DNA of 64,000 bases from CADEED01 sp020442965. GTDB taxonomy: Bacteria > Pseudomonadota > Gammaproteobacteria > Steroidobacterales > Steroidobacteraceae. Position 1 is the first letter of the stretch. The number at the start of each line of letters is the position of its first letter. Of the stretch, positions 38,001-46,284 are shown in pieces. Where the stretch lies: contig JAWLAH010000009.1 in the NCBI GenBank assembly GCA_041395525.1, forward strand, positions 39,139 to 103,138. Reading direction: 5' to 3'. The notes under the pieces are model-generated. The model was not told the origin of the DNA. It worked only from the letters and a program-made list of their open reading frames with translations, and did no database searches. A program made the position numbers and the translations under genes.

Positions 38001-38432
38001 GCGTGCGTATTCCTGTGCGGGCGTCTCAAAGCCAAAGTTGATCGGACCGCGGTAGTGAAGCGTGAACTTGCTCGCGCCAGGAGCGAGCTGCACCCGATAG
38101 CGGGCCGCACGTCCGGCGCTGGTCATGGTTTGCGATGAGCCGTTGATCCCGCTGAATCCCTTGGCGGAGTCAGCCGGCAGACGCTCGACACGCGGCTCCG
38201 ATTCGAGCACCGCGAGCGGGGCAGCTAACAGGAATTCGACGGCCTGGCCGGCCATGGCCGACGGCAGCTCGACGACGGCTCGTACCTCAAGCAGGTGTGT
38301 CGCCGGTTCGAGCGTTGCCTCGAGTTGGTAGCGCGGCAGCGCGGGCGCGTCGGTGGCTGCTGCCTGCGATGACCACAAAGACAGGGAGAGGGCACCAGCC
38401 GCAGTGGCCAGCACAGCAATGATCGAACGCAT
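35028..38432 (-). CDS. M1-M28-PDZ fusion peptidase, exported
   Basis: 1134 aa, an unusually large three-part protein. Signal peptide at 1-26. Part one is an M1-type metallopeptidase: substrate loop TGYGMPSFTL (about 281-290) and zinc site HEILH (308-312) with the third ligand E330 in NWCEGL. Part two (about 780-1015) is an M28 exopeptidase with SAHYDHLG, GADDNASG and SAEESGLNGS, giving the two-zinc ligands H837, D861/D862 and E895/E896. Part three (about 1050-1130) is a PDZ domain (LVPDYAAQGKGVTAES..AGIVAGDILMALDG). It is probably periplasmic. It lies 3 bp downstream of the ChaN-PDZ gene, in one operon with the TonB receptor. Both catalytic sets look complete, so two activities are possible in one chain. 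Confidence 0.88.
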   Translation of the reverse strand: MRSIIAVLATAAGALSLSLWSSQAAATDAPALPRYQLEATLEPATHLLEVRAVVELPSAMAGQAVEFLLAAPLAVLESEPRVERLPADSAKGFSGINGSSQTMTSAGRAARYRVQLAPGASKFTLHYRGPINFGFETPAQEYARGFNETAGIIDNDGVYLAGSTLWYPYLGDTLFTFELTARSPAGWQLISPGNGSARDAEGITHWHSDAPLDELHIVGGPLTRYARAAGAVTAEVYLRKADDALAAKYLEATARILEMYRGLIGTYPYEKFALVENFWETGYGMPSFTLLGPQIIRFPFILTSSYPHEILHNWWGNGVFVDYASGNWCEGLTAYLADHLYKEQQGQGAEYRRDTLKKYRDFVRDGHDFPLTEFRSRHSPATEAVGYGKALMLFHMTRRKIGDDAFKRGLQAFYREKRGTRATFMDLARAFGAAANTDLVPMYEQWVTRTGAPDLRVADVKSQRSGPAAESYTVRGTLRQVQKAAPFALDIPIAVRTATGIEMFSVASNQRETKFEFVTKAEPLSVEVDPEFDLFRLLDVRETAPSLGQMFGDPEVVAVLPSRANEAALATYRKMIEFWGGGDAQKIETRLDSVRMALPKDRAIWFFGRDNTLAQQWFAADPAIGYSVSDDAISAAGTNMPFKDHSTVVVRRNPTNAAKAIAWVTVDPLAAGDGLARKLPHYGKYSYLGFAGAEPANTAKGEWIAADSPLHVALPAANAVSAASSTPGANRYPAREPLATLPTVFDGAAMMERVRWLADPARDGRGLGTPGLVAAGDYVAAAFKAAGLVPGNGDSYFQPFEFTPKGANQIIRTRNVIGVLRGSNPEYANQAVIVSAHYDHLGRSGPGVRIEDVGQLHPGADDNASGVAVMIELARTLAAAGAPPRTIVFIGFSAEESGLNGSKYYVANPTPIALDGIRAVVNLDTVGRLGNGEVIALATSTATEWQHVLRGITFTTGIATKSIPGASQSSDQQSFIDHGIPGVQLFTKATLDYHRPTDTADKIDVDGLVKVASVAREMIDYLAQRPTPLTITIDAAAKPTGGADGSSRHVTFGLVPDYAAQGKGVTAESVVPDSPAARAGIVAGDILMALDGVAVDGLGGFSNALKQHTPGDKVKATILRDGIQRIVEVELLAR

Positions 38433-38435
38433 GAT

Positions 38436-39686
38436 CTACCCCTTGCGGCGGAAAGCGATCTTTAGAGTCATGGGGCGGCCGTCTCGTTCAATGACGAGTT
38501 CGGCGGGATCGCCCCAGCGGTATTCACCAACCTGGCGCTGCAGGGCGGTCGAGCCATCGATCTTGACGCCGTCGAGCGTACGCAGGATGTCGCCGACCTT
38601 GAGGCCGGCTTGATCCGCGGTCGAGCCCTTGTCGATCTGAATGACCTTGCCCGGTTCTTTGCCAATGCTTCCCATCAGCGACACACCCAAGACGGGCAGC
38701 GTCGGTTGTGCGGTCCAGGGGACACCCCACAAGTAGTTGGCATAGGAAGCGCTTACGCCGGCCACGGGTTCGCCTTCGTCATCGCGCACCGTCACGGGAA
38801 TCAGCGATGCGATGCGCCCTTGGAAGTGCGGCGTCAGTTGTCGCTCGGCCCCCAGTCCATAGGCAACGTGGCCCGAGCCGATCAATACGACGACGATTTC
38901 TTTCGGGTCCGCCGGAGTCGTTAGCGCCTGGCCCGCGTTCCAGCCCATCGCGGAATCCCAGGTCACTTGCGCCAGGTAGAGCCCTTCGGCCTGGTCAGGC
39001 GGCATGTTCGAATGCAGTGGATCATCCGCCGAGAAATACGAGTGCACGAGTTCGCGATGTTCAGTGCTCGTCGTGTTGATTGAAGGCGGCATATGCTTGC
39101 GTGTTTCGGGGTCGAGCGCCTCGAGGCCCTTGGAGCGCACCGTGCGCACGACGTCGCGCGGAACGTTGATGCCAACCATACGCAGATGGTGGTCCCGCGC
39201 GTATTCAAAAATCTCGCGATAGTGGCCCCAGTGATGCGACCAGGTTTCGTACCACTTGGCCTGATCGAGGAACTGCTGTTCGGTCAGCTTGCCCGCGGTC
39301 CAGTCCTCGAGCGGTTTCGTGACCGTGTACGGGAACATCTCGAGGCCGATGATCACCTTGCGCCCGGCGGCGTGCAGCGCCTCGATCGCGCGCAACTGTG
39401 CACGGTGGAATTCACCGTTGGTGTGTTCCTCACCGATGAACAGCACGCGCGCGTCGGCGAGACGTCGCGCGAATTCGGCGGAGTCGATGACCTCGTTCTT
39501 GGCCGTGTCAGTAATGCCGTCGAGCCTGACGGCCGCGATCTGATCCTTGCGGGCCGGATCACCGATGGCGAGGTGCTGGGGATCCGCCTGAGGCGCTTCG
39601 GCAGCGCTGGCGGATTGGCCGCCGGAGAAGTCTCCGGCGGCCATTACCAACATTGCAGCGATCGACAGACACCACCGCGACGTCAT
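38436..39686 (-). CDS. ChaN-like haem-binding protein with C-terminal PDZ domain
   Basis: 416 aa from the ATG at 39686 with a signal peptide (MTSRWCLSIAAMLVMAAGDFSGG). No lipobox Cys, unlike classic ChaN lipoproteins. The ChaN/Tiki core covers about 60-290: ARVLFIGEEHTNGEFHRAQL, GLEMFPYTVTKPLEDW, YARDHHLRMVGINVP and VVLIGSGHVAYGLG, with the histidines seen in haem-binding members. Residues about 330-415 form a PDZ domain (LPVLGVSLMGSIGK..GSTADQAGLKVGDILRTLDG). Its start codon is 2 bp after the TonB receptor stop, so it is translated from the same mRNA; the M1-M28-PDZ gene follows. Confidence 0.87.
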   Translation of the reverse strand: MTSRWCLSIAAMLVMAAGDFSGGQSASAAEAPQADPQHLAIGDPARKDQIAAVRLDGITDTAKNEVIDSAEFARRLADARVLFIGEEHTNGEFHRAQLRAIEALHAAGRKVIIGLEMFPYTVTKPLEDWTAGKLTEQQFLDQAKWYETWSHHWGHYREIFEYARDHHLRMVGINVPRDVVRTVRSKGLEALDPETRKHMPPSINTTSTEHRELVHSYFSADDPLHSNMPPDQAEGLYLAQVTWDSAMGWNAGQALTTPADPKEIVVVLIGSGHVAYGLGAERQLTPHFQGRIASLIPVTVRDDEGEPVAGVSASYANYLWGVPWTAQPTLPVLGVSLMGSIGKEPGKVIQIDKGSTADQAGLKVGDILRTLDGVKIDGSTALQRQVGEYRWGDPAELVIERDGRPMTLKIAFRRKG

Positions 39687-39688
39687 GC

Positions 39689-42281
39689 TCAGAACCTGTA
39701 GCGCGCAGTAATGCCGTACTCGCGTAACGTCGGGTACGACACGCTGTAGCGCCACGGGAAGAACGTGCTCTTGCCGCCCGATCCAGCCGGCGTTACGCCA
39801 GCAGGCGTACGGTAAAACGTACCGTCGGGCAGCACATTGGTGAAGTAGACGTCGCGATAGGCGGCCGATGGCGAGTCTTCGTTCGTCAAATTGCGACCCC
39901 ATAGCTCGACGGTCCACTTGTCTCCGCTCAGGCCCAGCTGCATGTTGAGCTTGGTCTGGTCCGGAAGTATGGCCTGGTTGGTAGCATCGGCGAATTGCTT
40001 GTCACGATACGACAAGTCGCCCCGTACGTACCAGTCGACGCTATCGCGTACCGGCGCTCGGTAGCCGAGGCTCGCCGCGAGCTGCCACGGCGAGGCGCGC
40101 AGCATTTCATTGCCGGCAACATCGCCCTCGGGCGAAAAGCTGGGCAGGTTCTTGAAGCTGTCGATTTTCGCGTCGGTGTATTTGGCATCGTTATACGAAA
40201 CCCCGAAGCTGCCATCGACGCGGTCGGTGAGCCGCGCCTGCACCGAGAACTCGGCGCCCTTGATCTCGGCATCGCCGGCATTCACGTTGAACGCCGTGGG
40301 CAGGCGGAGCTGTCTCAGTCCGCCGCCGCGCGGATCGACCACCTCGGCCTGGATCTGCGGGATGACGATCTCCTTCCACTTGTTGAAGTAGACGTCGAAG
40401 TCGAGATAGACGCGCCGATCCAGCAACTCGGTCTTGATACCGAGTTCGATCGCATCGTTCTTCTCGGGGTCGAATGAGGTCAGAATGCCGACGTTAGGCT
40501 GCGGCGCCGGATCGGTTGCAAACTGCACCGTGGCCGCGCTGACCGAACCGCTTTTTTCGGCGTGTGCGTAGGAACCATAGATAGTCGTATTGGGCGCGGG
40601 CTTGTAGTCCGCCGATGCCCGGTAGTTCTTGATGCCAAACGACTTGCTGCCGGAGCGATTGGCGCGCAGGTTGTCGAATGACCGCTTTTCGTCGGTGTAA
40701 CGTGCTTCCAGGCGCGTTGTGAAGGCGTCGGTAAAGTCGTATTCGACGGTCGCGAATACCGAGGGTGCCTTGATGTCGGACGTGACACTTGTGTCGAACA
40801 CTGCATCGCCTATTGGGCTCGCAAACCAGGGGCCGAAGGTTGCGTCGCCCGCGCCGACTGCCGGGTCGACGGTGAGATTGGCTGGACCGCCAAACAACGC
40901 GGCCGAACGGCACGACAGGCAGAAGGTATAGAAATCTGCCGGCAACGATTTCGTTGCGATCACACCATCAAGCCCATTCTTGGACTTGGTGTTGTAGTAG
41001 TAGAAGCCGCCCGACCAACGGAAGCGCTTCTCCGTCGCTCGCAAAGCGCAGCTCCTGGCTGAATTCCTCGGTTTCGGTGCCCCCGCCGATTTGCACCAGG
41101 CCCGTGCTGAAAGTCTTGAGTTCGCCGGCCTGAAAGACGCCGCCAAAGAGTGGCACCAGGCCCGTCGCGGGTCGTGCGATGTACGCATACGGCACGCTGT
41201 CACCGGTATTGCGCGAGCCATCGACCAGAAAGTCCTGCTTGAGGTTGGAGTAACCGGTCAGAGCCGTGACCAGGCCAAAACCCGTGTCCCACTTCAGGTT
41301 GAGATGCGCGCGAACCAGGTCGCGGTCATCACCCGTTGCCTGGGGCACGACGGACATGCCGCGGCGACCGATTGGCTGGAACTCACCACAAAAATTGCCG
41401 AACGCAACTGGCGTTGTGGCTGGGTGAGGCGTCAGCAAGCCGTTCAGATCTTCGCAGTTTGCCGCCACCGGGCTGATCGCCGCGGTGAAGGTGCTGTCGT
41501 TAGATACGTATAAGGAGAATTCGCCTTCGAAGGACTCCACCGGAGTCCATAGCAGGCTGCCCTGGAACGTCTCGTAACGATAGCCACCGATCTTGGCCGA
41601 TCCGCCGCCGATGCCGGCGTACTGGTTCTCGTAAGAGCCGTCGAAGGTGTCATAGCCGACGGCGGCACGGCCTTTCAATACCCCCTCGATCAGCGGGCCG
41701 CTCACCGAAAGTGACGCGAGCACCTTGTTGTGCGAGCCGAACTGCACTTCCGTCTTGCCCTTGAACTCATCGGTCGGCTTGGCGGTCACATAGTTGATCG
41801 CGCCGCTGAACGCGTTGCGTCCGTACAGCGCTGCCTGTGGACCTTTGACGACCTCGATGCGCTGCAGGTCGAGTTGACTGAAGTTCAAACCTTCCTTGCC
41901 CGACACGAAAATGCCATCGATGAAGACAGCTGCATTGTTTTCGCCGCGCACGTCAACCGGCGCGAAGCCGCGAATCACGGGCACCGGCAAAAAGCCGGCC
42001 TGCAAATCAGAGAACGTCAGGCCCGGTGTCGCTTCGGCGACGTCGTCGAGATTGCGAATCCCCTTCCTTTCGATCGATTCGGTGCTGAACGCGGTGATCG
42101 CGAGCGGCACGTCGATCAGACGCTCTGCGGTCTTGCGCGCGGTGACGACAATCTCCTCCAGACCCATTGTCTGGCCGGATTGCGCCGTGCTCTGTGCTTG
42201 TGAAACATTGCTGCCGGCCAGTGCTACCACCACGGCAGAAACAGCCAGACTGAACTGGCGCCAGGAAAATCGATCGTTCAT
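39689..42281 (-). pseudogene. TonB-dependent outer-membrane receptor with one frameshift
   Basis: A complete receptor of about 863 residues if one frame change is allowed. N-terminus: signal peptide ending ...VSQAQS, then the plug domain with TonB-box-like GLEEIVVTARKTAERLIDVPLAI, VPVIRGFAP and QRIEVVKGPQAALYGRNAFSGAINYVT. The first frame breaks at about 41027-41037, after ELRFASDGE; the second frame carries on with KRFRWSGGFYYYN through a normal beta-barrel and ends with the outer-membrane signature Y-R-F. One surplus base or two missing bases would explain the break; sequence on both sides is well conserved, so an error or a very recent mutation is likely. It heads the ChaN-PDZ and M1-M28 operon. 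The cargo is unknown. Confidence 0.85.
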
Positions 42282-42306
42282 AGAGTGCTCCCCAAAGTGC
42301 GTGGCG

Positions 42307-42333
42307 ATTGTATTTTCGCGACTGCTGTGTCAA
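42307..42333 (-). promoter_or_regulatory. putative promoter of the TonB-receptor operon
   Basis: Minus strand: TTGACA (42328-42333) and TACAAT (42307-42312) with a 15-bp spacer, about 25 bp before the receptor start codon. The -35 box is a perfect consensus but the spacing is short. No convincing Fur box was found in this 139-bp divergent spacer. Confidence 0.35.
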
Positions 42334-42398
42334 AGCTACAATTATATTGCGGCCGGCGCCAGTACAGGACAATGGGTACGACCGCGAGATGCACGACA

Positions 42399-42419
42399 AC
42401 GAGGGTTAAACGAGGGTTA
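42399..42419 (+). repeat. tandem duplication of the ribosome-binding site
   Basis: ACGAGGGTTA occurs twice, at 42399-42408 and 42410-42419, directly before the ATG at 42421. Each copy contains a GAGGG Shine-Dalgarno core; the second is 4 to 8 nt from the start, the usual distance. An 11-bp slippage duplication would explain it and could change translation strength. Confidence 0.5.
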
Positions 42420-42420
42420 T

Positions 42421-43512
42421 ATGAGAACGATTCGCAATTTGCGGGCGGCCGCAGTCATTACAGGCCTTTCCTTGACGCTACTAGGCTGCCAGGCGGGGGA
42501 TAGTGCGCGTTCGGAGGCCAAGGCGCTCAAGCCGGTGGCCATCCCGGCGGGCGCACAGGTCAGCACGGCACCCAACGAACTGCCATCGTGGCTTATTCCC
42601 AACATGGACGAGGCGGCGGAGGCGTACTACGGGCCGGACAGTGAGCACTTGATCGCCCAGGTCAAGAGCCCGCTGGCGGTCAAGAGCCCGCGTGGCATGT
42701 CCGGCTTTCTCACCAAGACCTTCACCGATGCCGGTACGGATATCGTGCTCGTGAACGACAAGGGCTGGGACGCCTGTTCGTACTTCTTCCCCGACGGCAA
42801 GCGGCTCGTCTGGACGTCGATCAAAGACAACATGAACATGCCGCTCGGTAACTGGTCGGACTGGCGCAACTATCCGCAGGGCGCCGAGTTGTACGTATCC
42901 GATCGTCAAGGCAAGAACGTCAAACGTCTGACTAACAATCAGTACTACGAGGCGGAGGTCACCGTCTCGCCGGATGGCAAGTGGATCGTGTTTGGTCGGA
43001 TGATCGACAAGAACATGGACCTGTGGATCATGAACTCCGACGGCACTAACGAGAAGCAGCTGACCTTCACGGCGGACGATCAGGAGGGAGCACCGTACTT
43101 TCTGCCCGATAGCGAGACGATCATCTTCCGCGCTTGGAAAGCGTCCGAATACGATCAGAAGCCCACGCCGATGACCATCTATACGATGAAGCGCGATGGC
43201 TCGGACCGCAAAGCCGTGACCTATACGCACGATATGAACTGGGCGCCCTATCCGGCGCCGGATGGCCGGCATTTCGTATTCGTCCGCGCGGAGACCGAGC
43301 GCAATTGGGAAGTGTATCTGGGCGATCTCCAGTCCAAGGAAATCAAGCGCATTACCTTCGATGAGGGCTTCGACGGCTTTCCTTCAATCTCGCCCGACGG
43401 CCGCAAGATGGTGTGGACGAGCTCGCGCAGCGCCGGACCTAAGGCCGGCTTCATGCAGGGATTAAAGCTGCATGTGATGGATATTACGTCGCTGAACCTG
43501 GGTCCGAAATAG
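42421..43512 (+). CDS. TolB-like PD40 repeat lipoprotein
   Basis: 363 aa from the ATG at 42421. Signal peptide with lipobox LTLLGCQA (Cys23), so lipid-anchored in the envelope. The rest is a beta-propeller of PD40/TolB-type blades: DACSYFFPDGKRLVWTS, AEVTVSPDGKWIVFGR, APYFLPDSETIIFRAW, WAPYPAPDGRHFVFVRAE and FPSISPDGRKMVWTSSR, each followed by a strand such as DLWIMNSDG. Such propellers bind protein or sugar partners; no enzyme site is seen. It is divergent from the TonB-receptor operon and overlaps rapZ by 29 bp at its end. A longer open frame upstream has no support. Confidence 0.85.
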   Translation: MRTIRNLRAAAVITGLSLTLLGCQAGDSARSEAKALKPVAIPAGAQVSTAPNELPSWLIPNMDEAAEAYYGPDSEHLIAQVKSPLAVKSPRGMSGFLTKTFTDAGTDIVLVNDKGWDACSYFFPDGKRLVWTSIKDNMNMPLGNWSDWRNYPQGAELYVSDRQGKNVKRLTNNQYYEAEVTVSPDGKWIVFGRMIDKNMDLWIMNSDGTNEKQLTFTADDQEGAPYFLPDSETIIFRAWKASEYDQKPTPMTIYTMKRDGSDRKAVTYTHDMNWAPYPAPDGRHFVFVRAETERNWEVYLGDLQSKEIKRITFDEGFDGFPSISPDGRKMVWTSSRSAGPKAGFMQGLKLHVMDITSLNLGPK

Positions 43513-44392
43513 TCTGGATCCTGCCCTCGGTGCCGGCGGCTAACGAGTTGTGCCGCACGGCTACCGAGGTGTGATTCGCGGCCAGCTTTTCCGCTAGCCG
43601 ATCGACGAGATAGACCGAGCGGTGTTGTCCGCCCGTGCAACCGATCGCTACCGTGAGGTAGCGACGGTTGCTGTTTTGATGCTCTGGAATACGCGCCTCG
43701 ACGAAGCGCGTAATATCTTCGAGCAGTCGGCGCACACTCTGATGGCCTTCGAGAAAGCGCACGACCTCCGCGTCGCGCCCCGTCATCGCCCGCAAACTGA
43801 TGTCCCAAAAAGGATTCGGCAGCGAGCGCGCGTCGAAAACAAAATCCGCATCGCCGGGTATGCCGTTCTTGAAGCCAAACGACTCGATCAGGATCGACAA
43901 ACGTGCACTGGAGCGTTGCTCGACTCGTTTGCTCATCAGCTCGCGCAGGTCGTGCACCCCCATGCGCGAGGTATCGACGACCAGATCCGCGGCATAGATG
44001 ATCGGCTCGAGCAGCCGCCGCTCCATCGCGATGGCTTCCTTGAGCGAGACTTGCTGCGAGCTCATCGGATGTTTGCGACGCGTTTCGGCGAAGCGCCGCA
44101 GCAGATCCTCATCGCTCGCGAGCAGGAACACGATTTCACACTGCACGCCGCTCTGCTTCAGCTCGTCGAGCAGCTGCGGAATGTTCGCGATTTCGGCCGC
44201 CTCATTGCGCGCATCGAGGCCGACGGCCGTGCGCGCGTAGCGCGCGGAGCCACTCGCGACCGTATGTGCGATGAAGGGCGTCAGTAGCGCCGCCGGAATG
44301 TTGTCGATGCAGTAGTAGCCCACATCCTCGAGCATGTGCAAGGCCACGGTCTTGCCCGAGCCCGAAAGCCCACTGACGACGATCAGGCGCAT
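43484..44392 (-). CDS. rapZ: RNase adapter protein RapZ
   Basis: 302 aa nucleotide-binding protein that guides RNase E to the small RNA GlmZ in enterobacteria and senses glucosamine 6-phosphate; outside them the target RNA is unknown. Walker A GLSGSGKT at 8-15, then EDVGYYCIDNIPAALL, DARSLPNPFWDISLRAMTG and the C-terminal TVAIGCTGGQHRSVYLVDRLA motif are typical. It is the last gene of the kdsD..rapZ cluster. The usual ptsN gene between hpf and rapZ is missing here. Confidence 0.95.
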   Translation of the reverse strand: MRLIVVSGLSGSGKTVALHMLEDVGYYCIDNIPAALLTPFIAHTVASGSARYARTAVGLDARNEAAEIANIPQLLDELKQSGVQCEIVFLLASDEDLLRRFAETRRKHPMSSQQVSLKEAIAMERRLLEPIIYAADLVVDTSRMGVHDLRELMSKRVEQRSSARLSILIESFGFKNGIPGDADFVFDARSLPNPFWDISLRAMTGRDAEVVRFLEGHQSVRRLLEDITRFVEARIPEHQNSNRRYLTVAIGCTGGQHRSVYLVDRLAEKLAANHTSVAVRHNSLAAGTEGRIQTISDPGSAT

Positions 44393-44404
44393 GCTGTTAG
44401 CCGG

Positions 44405-44725
44405 TCAGGCACGCATCGTCTTGCGAGCCTCGGCCGCATGATGGTCCGCACGCTTCTCTTTGTGTTTGATCACGCAACGATCGAGTTTGTCGATCAGCGC
44501 GTCGATGGCGGCGTACATGTCCGAGTCGGTGGCAATCGCGTGAATGGAGCTGCCACGAACGTTCAGCGTTGCCTCCGCCCTTTGCAGCAACTTCTCTACG
44601 GTCAGGATGCAGGTTACGTCGATGACATGATCGAAATGCCGCGAAATCCGCTCGAGTTTCTTCTCCACGTAGGCGCGTAGCGGCGGGGTGACATCTACAT
44701 GATGACCGGAGAGCGATAGTTGCAT
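44405..44725 (-). CDS. hpf: ribosome hibernation promoting factor HPF
   Basis: 106 aa from the ATG at 44725 (MQLSLSGHHVDVTPPLRAYVEKKL); a 17-residue longer frame upstream has no family match. Short-form HPF binds the ribosomal A/P region in stationary phase, assisting 100S dimer formation. Features: basic beta-alpha-beta-beta-beta-alpha domain with KLERISRHFD, ATLNVRGSSIHAIATDSDMYAAIDALIDKLDRCVIKHKEK. It is downstream of rpoN in its usual place. Confidence 0.93.
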   Translation of the reverse strand: MQLSLSGHHVDVTPPLRAYVEKKLERISRHFDHVIDVTCILTVEKLLQRAEATLNVRGSSIHAIATDSDMYAAIDALIDKLDRCVIKHKEKRADHHAAEARKTMRA

Positions 44726-44772
44726 GGCTAACTCCTTAAGCGTAGCTCGTTGGGCAAAAAAGTTGCAGGAAT

Positions 44773-46224
44773 TCATTTTTCGGCGATGCGCTTGCGCTCG
44801 TTGGAGGGCGCGATACCGAGCGCTTCGCGATATTTGGCGACCGTGCGCCGCGCGACGGCAATGCCTTCATCTGCCAACAGCTCGGCCAGCCGGCTGTCGG
44901 AGAGCGGTGCGGTAGCATCTTCCTCGCGCACCAACTTCTTGATTTTTGCGCGCACCGCTGTCGAGGATGCGCCGCTGCCATCGGCGGCTTCGACCTGACT
45001 GGAAAAGAAGTACTTGAGCTCGAACACGCCGCGCGGCGTGTGCATGTACTTGCTCGATGTGACGCGTGAGATCGTCGATTCGTGCATGTCGATGGCGGTG
45101 GCAATGTCTTTCAGGATCATCGGCCGCATCTGTTCTTCGCCGTGCTCCAGGAACGCTGTCTGTCGCTCGACGATGGAGCGTGCAACCTTCATCAGGGTTT
45201 CGTTGCGGATCTCGAGGCTCTTCAGCAGCCAGCGCGCCTCCTGCAACTGTGCACGCAGCGAAGAATGTCCCGAGCCGCGTCCGAGCGCTTCGACGTAGCC
45301 TTGATTCAGCTGCACACGCGGCGCCGTACTGCCGTTGATCTCGACCGACCACCCGCGGTCGGTGCGCCGCACGAATACATCGGGCACCACGTACTGTGCC
45401 TTGGCGCTGCTGATGACGGATCCGGGACGCGGATGGCACGAGCGCACCAACGCAACAGCGGTTTCGAGTTCCGTATCGGTTGTTAGAAGCTCGCGCTTCA
45501 GCAAGGTGAGTTCACGGTCTGCTAACAAGTCGAGATGCTTTGCCGCGATCGCGGTTGCGAGCTCGAGGCCCGGCGTTGCGGGGTCCAGGAGTTGCAGCTG
45601 CAGGGTCAGCGATTCGGAAACCGAGCGCGCCCCGATGCCCGGCGGATCGAGTGTCTGCACGAGCCCCAGCACCTGTTCAACTTCGGTGACGTCACAGGTG
45701 ATCTCAGGCTTGAGCGTCTCCGCGATCGCCTCGACACTGTCGGTGAGATAGCCGTCGTCGTTGATCGCGTCGACGATCGCGCGCGCAATGCCGAGCTGAC
45801 GCGGATCCAGATTACCGAATTCCAGCTGGCCGATCAGATGATCCTGCAGCGATTCCTCGGCCTCGTCGGCGAGATCCGCCTGTCCGTCATCGTCGCGCCA
45901 GACGTCGGAACTACCGCTGATCGCGCGTTCGCTCCAGCCGTCCTCGAGTACCTCGACTTCGATACTGCCGTCGCGCTCAGGCGGCGCTTCCGCATCGCCG
46001 CGTCGCTCGTCGGGCATCGGGTGCGGTTCGAGTGATTCGAAGGTACCGGTGGCTTCGGTGTCCTCGATCGGCTCGAGCATGACGTTGCTCTCGAGCTGTT
46101 CGCGAATGTGCGCCTGCAACTCGAGCGTGGGCATCTGCAAAAGGCGGATAGCCTGCTGCAGCTGCGGGGTCATCGTCAGTTGTTGACCGAGGCGGAGCTG
46201 CAATGAAGGCTTGAGCATCGACAC
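44773..46224 (-). CDS. rpoN: RNA polymerase sigma-54 factor RpoN
   Basis: 483 aa alternative sigma factor that reads -24/-12 promoters and needs an AAA+ activator. Region I with the glutamine-rich LQLRLGQQLTMTPQLQQAIRLLQM, an acidic region II rich in Glu/Asp (about 65-120), core-binding region III, and the C-terminal RpoN box ARRTVAKYREAL with preceding helix-turn-helix. Full length compared with the family. Cotranscribed with lptB (60 bp upstream) and hpf. Confidence 0.96.
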   Translation of the reverse strand: MSMLKPSLQLRLGQQLTMTPQLQQAIRLLQMPTLELQAHIREQLESNVMLEPIEDTEATGTFESLEPHPMPDERRGDAEAPPERDGSIEVEVLEDGWSERAISGSSDVWRDDDGQADLADEAEESLQDHLIGQLEFGNLDPRQLGIARAIVDAINDDGYLTDSVEAIAETLKPEITCDVTEVEQVLGLVQTLDPPGIGARSVSESLTLQLQLLDPATPGLELATAIAAKHLDLLADRELTLLKRELLTTDTELETAVALVRSCHPRPGSVISSAKAQYVVPDVFVRRTDRGWSVEINGSTAPRVQLNQGYVEALGRGSGHSSLRAQLQEARWLLKSLEIRNETLMKVARSIVERQTAFLEHGEEQMRPMILKDIATAIDMHESTISRVTSSKYMHTPRGVFELKYFFSSQVEAADGSGASSTAVRAKIKKLVREEDATAPLSDSRLAELLADEGIAVARRTVAKYREALGIAPSNERKRIAEK

Positions 46225-46284
46225 GGGTCTCTAGGAACCCCAAGTAGTTGATTTCAGAAAGTTTCCGGTGTGGCGCCCTGCACG

